Shown here: piece after piece, positions 7,083-10,049 of the stretch | How positions within the stretch are numbered: position 1 is the first letter of the stretch | How the letters are laid out: each line of letters begins with the position of its first letter | Origin: Nitrospiraceae bacterium | Lineage (GTDB): Bacteria; Nitrospirota; Thermodesulfovibrionia; UBA6902 | Assembly (NCBI GenBank): GCA_020354155.1 | Contig: CP070644.1 | Coordinates: 877,515-887,563 of the forward strand | Length of the DNA stretch: 10,049 nt | Reading direction: 5' to 3' | Made by a program: the position numbers and the translations under genes | Notes under the pieces: generated by a model | The model's database searches: none | Seen by the model: only the letters and a program-made list of their open reading frames with translations | Told to the model about the DNA's origin: nothing

Positions 7083-8001
7083 AATAATAATCGCCACCAG
7101 GGGCAGTATGCTTGCACTCTGGCAGGCAGAGTGGATCAAGTCTCAACTTCAGGACATAAACCCTGACTTTGAAATTTCCCTGAATAAAATTAAAACCACT
7201 GGAGACAAGATACTTGATGTACCTCTTGCCCAGGTCGGCGGCAAGGGTCTCTTTGTCAAGGAAATTGAAGAGGCCATGCTGAGAAACGAAGCTGACCTTG
7301 CCGTGCACAGTATGAAAGATGTGCCCACGGACCTGCCCGAAGGACTGCACCTGTCGACGATTACAAAAAGAGAGGACCCCAGAGACGCCTTTATCGCCGG
7401 CAAGGGAATAAACAGTTTTCATGATCTCCCCCAGGGGGCACATGTAGGGACAAGCAGCCTAAGAAGAATCTGCCAGCTCCTGAGTGTAAGGCCTGACCTG
7501 AAGATCTCACAGTTGCGGGGCAATGTTGATACCCGCCTGAGAAAACTTTCCGAAGGAGAGTATGACGCAATCATCCTTGCCACAGCAGGAGTGAAACGAC
7601 TGGGCTATGCAGACAGAATCACTGAGATCCTCCCGCCTGAACTGAGTCTGCCTGCCATTGGACAGGGCGCGGTCGGTATTGAGTGCAGGGTCAATGACAA
7701 GTTTATCAATGATCTGCTCAGCAAGCTTGACCATGAGGACACTCATGTCTGTGTCAGGGCAGAACGTGCCTTTCTGAAAAAGCTCGAGGGCGGCTGTCAG
7801 GTCCCCATTGCTGCCTATGCACAATTAATTGACGGAAAAGTAGTCATTGACGGACTTGTCGGCAGCCTGAACGGAGAAACATTGATCAAGGAAAGAATGG
7901 AAGGTCATCCTGAAAAAGCTGCATCTCTTGGCACTGAACTTGCCGAAAAACTCCTTGCAAAGGGAGCAAAGGAAATACTTGACGAAGTGTACGGCCAGTA
8001 A
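7066..8001 (+). CDS. hemC: Hydroxymethylbilane synthase (porphobilinogen deaminase) HemC
   Basis: This cytoplasmic enzyme joins four porphobilinogens into hydroxymethylbilane using a covalent dipyrromethane cofactor. From ATG 7066 it has 311 residues, the usual length, and opens with the conserved IIIATRGSMLALWQA. Other signatures are VGGKGLFVKEIE (57-68), AVHSMKDVPT (79-88, with the catalytic Asp85), VGTSSLRR (127-134), LRGNVDTRL (150-158), GQGAVGIE (199-206) and the cofactor-bearing Cys244 in LEGGCQVP. An in-frame ATG at 7021 would add 15 non-family residues inside hemA. It is rejected because GAGGAG at 7056-7061 lies four bases before ATG 7066. The 17-base overlap with hemA indicates tight co-expression. 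A sigma-54 consensus lies within its 3' end. Confidence 0.97.
   Translation: MEKRNKIIIATRGSMLALWQAEWIKSQLQDINPDFEISLNKIKTTGDKILDVPLAQVGGKGLFVKEIEEAMLRNEADLAVHSMKDVPTDLPEGLHLSTITKREDPRDAFIAGKGINSFHDLPQGAHVGTSSLRRICQLLSVRPDLKISQLRGNVDTRLRKLSEGEYDAIILATAGVKRLGYADRITEILPPELSLPAIGQGAVGIECRVNDKFINDLLSKLDHEDTHVCVRAERAFLKKLEGGCQVPIAAYAQLIDGKVVIDGLVGSLNGETLIKERMEGHPEKAASLGTELAEKLLAKGAKEILDEVYGQ
7929..7943 (+). promoter_or_regulatory. Sigma-54 (-24/-12) motif inside hemC
   Basis: TGGCACTGAACTTGC matches the sigma-54 consensus TGGCAC-N5-TTGC, with the GG and GC doublets separated by exactly ten bases. Transcription would start near 7955, about 90 bases upstream of the PpiD-like gene at 8047. It lies in coding sequence (LGTELAE), so the match may be fortuitous. 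Confidence 0.4.
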
Positions 8002-8011
8002 GAATCCCGCC

Positions 8012-8041
8012 TTGCCCTTTGCCAGGCCAATCCGCTATAGT
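8012..8041 (+). promoter_or_regulatory. Sigma-70-type promoter abutting the PpiD-like gene
   Basis: TTGCCC (8012-8017), 18 bases and TATAGT (8036-8041) end five bases before the ATG at 8047. Transcription would begin at or just beside the start codon, and no Shine-Dalgarno is present. Confidence 0.4.
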
Positions 8042-8046
8042 ATCCT

Positions 8047-8715
8047 ATGCTGAAAATGATGAGAACCAGCAAGTTCTTTTCTGTATTTGTGCTGTCTGCA
8101 ATTACAGTCATGATCACCATTGCTTTCGTCTTTTGGGGCATCGGGCCGCAGGATAATCCCTCAATTGAAATCATTGCCCAGGTCGAAGATACAAAGATAT
8201 CCCTGGACCAATACTGGCGCACCTATGACAATGAATACAAAAGACAGAGGGAGCAGGGGACAAGCGCGGAGGACATTGACGAGGCTGCCATAAAAAGCTC
8301 TGTCATTGAACGCTTGGTGAACAGGACCGTGCTCATGATCGTTGCCGAGGATGCTGGCATTACCGTTACGGAAGAAGAACTTCAGAATGAGATTATGAAC
8401 ACTCCTTATTTTCAGAACAATGGTGTCTTTGACCAGAATATCTACATCAGGGCCCTTCGTCTGAACAGGACATCACCAAGAGATTACGAGAACTCCCTGA
8501 GAAACGATATGATAGTTACCAAGATCAGCAGACTGATCGGAGAAACAGCAGAATTAACGTCTGAGGAACTAAAAATCCTCGATTCCATTCAAGGCGATAA
8601 CAAGGCACAACTCTCTGAAGTCTTTCGTTCATCAAAAAGCAACATGGCCATTCAGGCCTATGTACAGAGCATAAGACAAAAGATGGACATTACCATCAAC
8701 AAAGACCTTATTTAG
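8047..8715 (+). CDS. Membrane-anchored SurA_N/PpiD-like chaperone lacking a PPIase domain
   Basis: This 222-residue protein has a short cytoplasmic N-terminus, one transmembrane anchor (about 10-32) and an exported region that resembles the N-terminal chaperone part of PpiD/SurA. The recognisable blocks are AQVEDTKISLDQYWRTY (44-60), SSVIERLVNRTVLMIVAEDAGI (84-105), the VTEEELQNEI segment (107-116) and TPYFQNNGVFDQNIYIRAL (119-137). PpiD normally continues into a parvulin PPIase domain, which is absent here: after about 190 the chain ends in a short helical tail. It probably helps fold or hold exported proteins at the inner membrane, by analogy with the family. Three Met codons (1, 4, 5) could start it; the first is chosen for its position just after the -10 box. 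It lies 45 bases after hemC. Confidence 0.82.
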   Translation: MLKMMRTSKFFSVFVLSAITVMITIAFVFWGIGPQDNPSIEIIAQVEDTKISLDQYWRTYDNEYKRQREQGTSAEDIDEAAIKSSVIERLVNRTVLMIVAEDAGITVTEEELQNEIMNTPYFQNNGVFDQNIYIRALRLNRTSPRDYENSLRNDMIVTKISRLIGETAELTSEELKILDSIQGDNKAQLSEVFRSSKSNMAIQAYVQSIRQKMDITINKDLI

Positions 8716-8742
8716 AACTATTCCTGAAAAACGAGGCACCCT

Positions 8743-9132
8743 TTAGAAGCGAAGTGTACAATTCTGGCCTGCTGCTGTCCATGCTTCCTGCATGATATCA
8801 TGCAGGTCAAAAGGCTTGCTCATACAGCGAACAATCCCCTGACTAAGCATTCTCTGTTCCATATCTCCTGATAAGTCACCGGAAATAACTATCACCTTGG
8901 CATCAGGAGCAGCTAGTTGAATCATTCTCACAATATCAAACCCTTGAGCATCAGGCAGACGCAGGTCAGTGATGATTACATCGCAATGATGTGCCTCCAG
9001 ATGCCTCATCGCTTCTGCAGCAGAATAGGCACAATGGACAGATATGGATCCACTCCGCTCAAAGCTTTTCCGTAATGACCAGCAGACAAGTTCTTCGTCA
9101 TCAATGACCAGTATTTTCATGTCCTTCTGCAA
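8743..9132 (-). CDS. Single-domain response regulator (CheY-like receiver)
   Basis: These 129 residues form one complete receiver domain. The acidic pocket is D11/D12 (VIDDEE), the phosphoacceptor is D56 in VIITDLRLP, the switch residue is S84 in VISGD, and K106 lies in SKPF. No output domain follows, so signalling must pass by protein contact or phosphotransfer. No histidine kinase is in the window, so its input is unknown. The start is taken as TTG 9132 because GGGAGGGAGGG lies just upstream. The in-frame ATG at 9120 is the alternative and loses only four non-conserved residues. A sigma-54 motif lies ahead of it. It converges on the PpiD-like gene with 27 bases between, and diverges from the cytochrome gene. 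Confidence 0.9.
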   Translation of the reverse strand: MQKDMKILVIDDEELVCWSLRKSFERSGSISVHCAYSAAEAMRHLEAHHCDVIITDLRLPDAQGFDIVRMIQLAAPDAKVIVISGDLSGDMEQRMLSQGIVRCMSKPFDLHDIMQEAWTAAGQNCTLRF

Positions 9133-9136
9133 TACA

Positions 9137-9147
9137 CCCTCCCTCCC
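9137..9147 (-). promoter_or_regulatory. Strong Shine-Dalgarno favouring a TTG start for the response regulator
   Basis: The minus strand reads GGGAGGGAGGG, ending four bases before TTG 9132 (the distal GGAGG is nine bases away). The ATG at 9120 has only AGAAGG two bases upstream, too close for efficient initiation. Confidence 0.6.
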
Positions 9148-9166
9148 GGATAACGGATAGAAATAA

Positions 9167-9181
9167 GCAAGTTTGGTGCCC
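9167..9181 (-). promoter_or_regulatory. Sigma-54 (-24/-12) promoter of the response regulator
   Basis: The minus strand reads GGGCACCAAACTTGC followed by T. Compared with TGGCAC-N5-TTGCW, only the first T differs, and GG and GC are exactly ten bases apart. The predicted start is near 9155, which leaves a leader of about 23 bases containing the strong Shine-Dalgarno. It lies in non-coding sequence, which makes it more credible than the motif inside hemC. Confidence 0.55.
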
Positions 9182-9204
9182 TCATGCAGTAGCCTGTTTT
9201 TTAA

Positions 9205-9216
9205 AAGAATATTCTT
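9205..9216. repeat. Perfect 12-bp palindrome in the divergent region
   Basis: AAGAATATTCTT is a perfect inverted repeat without a loop. It lies between the divergent response regulator and cytochrome genes, about 50-60 bases upstream of the predicted sigma-54 start. It could be an operator, but it is short and AT-rich and may be chance. Confidence 0.25.
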
Positions 9217-9268
9217 ACAGATTCACAGATGGTTGAGCTTTTTCGCCTCCTTATGTGAGATATAACGC

Positions 9269-9298
9269 TTACATTAAATCCTTGTAATCCTATACAAT
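9269..9298 (+). promoter_or_regulatory. Possible sigma-70 promoter of the multiheme cytochrome
   Basis: TTACAT (9269-9274), an 18-base spacer and TACAAT (9293-9298) would start transcription near 9305, about four bases before ATG 9309. No Shine-Dalgarno is present, so initiation would be nearly leaderless. Confidence 0.35.
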
Positions 9299-9308
9299 AC
9301 ATGCAATA

Positions 9309-10049
9309 ATGGACGGTATGAAAAAAAACGTAACCATACTATTTTTGTTCTGCTCCCTGTTCCTTGCCCTTGTTTCGGTGCTTTCAGGGAAGACTGCAGA
9401 GGAAGTTTCAAATTCAACCAATATACATTTTACCGGGAAATACTGCACTGAGTGCCATGAAAGAAGACCTGGCAGCAGGGCTGACTCACTCCTGAAATTC
9501 GGTGGTGACTTCACACAACTCTGCAAGTGCCATGGTTATACACCGGGGACATATATTCATCCCGTTGACATAGTGCCATCAGAAGAAAAGATGACAAAAA
9601 TCCCCTCTCAATTCCCGATGCAGGACGGCAGACTGACATGCACGTCTTGTCATAGCATGTACCTTCAATGTCAGACAACAACAGAAGCATCAACTTTGAA
9701 TCCTAAATTTCTCAGAGGCGCTCCGTACATGCGCCGGACCGACCTCTGTTTCAAATGTCATGATGAACAGAAATACAAGCGCCTTGATCCTCATAACCAG
9801 ATCGATGCAGAGGGGAAGGTAATAGCAGAGAAATGTCTTTACTGCCACCTGGATAAACCGGATGAAACAACGGCTACCTTCAAAGATATAAAACTTATAG
9901 GCAATGCTGAGGTCTTATGTCACAGGTGTCATATGAAACAGGTCAGGTTTCACCCCATTAATGCCAATCACCTCCTGAAACCCAACAAACATATTCTGAA
10001 GAATATCAAAGAATCGGAAAAAGAATTCGGCGTTGTTTTACCGTTAAAC
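9309..10049 (+). CDS. Multiheme c-type cytochrome, exported (3' end outside window)
   Basis: The frame is open to the window edge (247 codons, no stop). A signal peptide or anchor covers about 4-26 (MKKN start, then a hydrophobic core). Five canonical heme c sites follow: CTECH at 46-50, CTSCH at 111-115, CFKCH at 147-151, CLYCH at 176-180 and CHRCH at 204-208. There is also an unusual CKCH at 72-75. Additional His residues (for example in IHPVD, DPHNQ and FHPIN) could be distal ligands. It probably transfers electrons in the periplasm or on the cell surface; the exact family and partners are unknown because the C-terminus is missing. Covalent heme attachment would need the System II machinery represented by ccsA. 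ATG 9309 is used; ATG 9318 (MKKNVT) is also possible. Neither has a good Shine-Dalgarno. Confidence 0.88.
   Translation, partial: MDGMKKNVTILFLFCSLFLALVSVLSGKTAEEVSNSTNIHFTGKYCTECHERRPGSRADSLLKFGGDFTQLCKCHGYTPGTYIHPVDIVPSEEKMTKIPSQFPMQDGRLTCTSCHSMYLQCQTTTEASTLNPKFLRGAPYMRRTDLCFKCHDEQKYKRLDPHNQIDAEGKVIAEKCLYCHLDKPDETTATFKDIKLIGNAEVLCHRCHMKQVRFHPINANHLLKPNKHILKNIKESEKEFGVVLPLN

Noticed and set aside
9252..9274. CRP/FNR-like half-sites (TGTGA ... TTACA) upstream of the cytochrome
   Set aside because: The spacing and the second half do not fit a TGTGA-N6-TCACA or TTGAT-N4-ATCAA operator.

Overview
The window is a bacterial chromosomal segment of mainly housekeeping and bioenergetic genes. There is no IS element, phage gene, CRISPR array, tRNA or rRNA. 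Gram-negative anaerobe-type features are a ccsA-hemA-hemC heme operon, a PpiD-like envelope protein, a multiheme c-type cytochrome, molybdenum-cofactor genes and sigma-54-type promoter motifs. Together they suggest Nitrospirota (Thermodesulfovibrio-like) or a deltaproteobacterial lineage. This placement is inferred from gene order and protein style, not from a search.

Layout. (1) The 3' end of moaA (+) enters from the left edge, followed by a secreted TPR protein (+, 747-1388). (2) comEC (-, 1393-3843) converges on the TPR gene with only four bases between them. A short, protein-like reading frame (3840-3998, -) overlaps the comEC start by an ATGA. (3) A stretch without a convincing gene (about 3999-4233) is followed by a MobB-like P-loop protein (+, 4270-4848). 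(4) The operon ccsA (TTG start, 4938), hemA (5799) and hemC (7066) couples heme synthesis to System II cytochrome c assembly. (5) A PpiD-like membrane-anchored chaperone without a PPIase domain (+, 8047-8715) follows. (6) A single-domain response regulator (-, 8743-9132) sits behind a good sigma-54 motif. (7) A multiheme cytochrome (+, from 9309) runs off the right edge.

How the genes fit together. HemA and HemC make the tetrapyrrole precursor. CcsA handles and attaches heme to apocytochromes outside the membrane, and the cytochrome at the right edge is a plausible client. MoaA and the MobB-like protein point to molybdenum cofactor for oxidoreductases. ComEC is the DNA-uptake channel.

The least ordinary signals are: (a) three genes (747, 4270, 8047) whose ATG sits 5-6 bases after a -10-like hexamer with no Shine-Dalgarno, suggesting leaderless mRNAs, while the internal or TTG-started genes have strong Shine-Dalgarno sites; (b) a sigma-54 consensus inside hemC pointing at the PpiD-like gene, and another ahead of the response regulator; (c) a CXCH motif in the cytochrome that looks like a CXXCH that lost one codon; (d) the uncharacterised small frame coupled to comEC.
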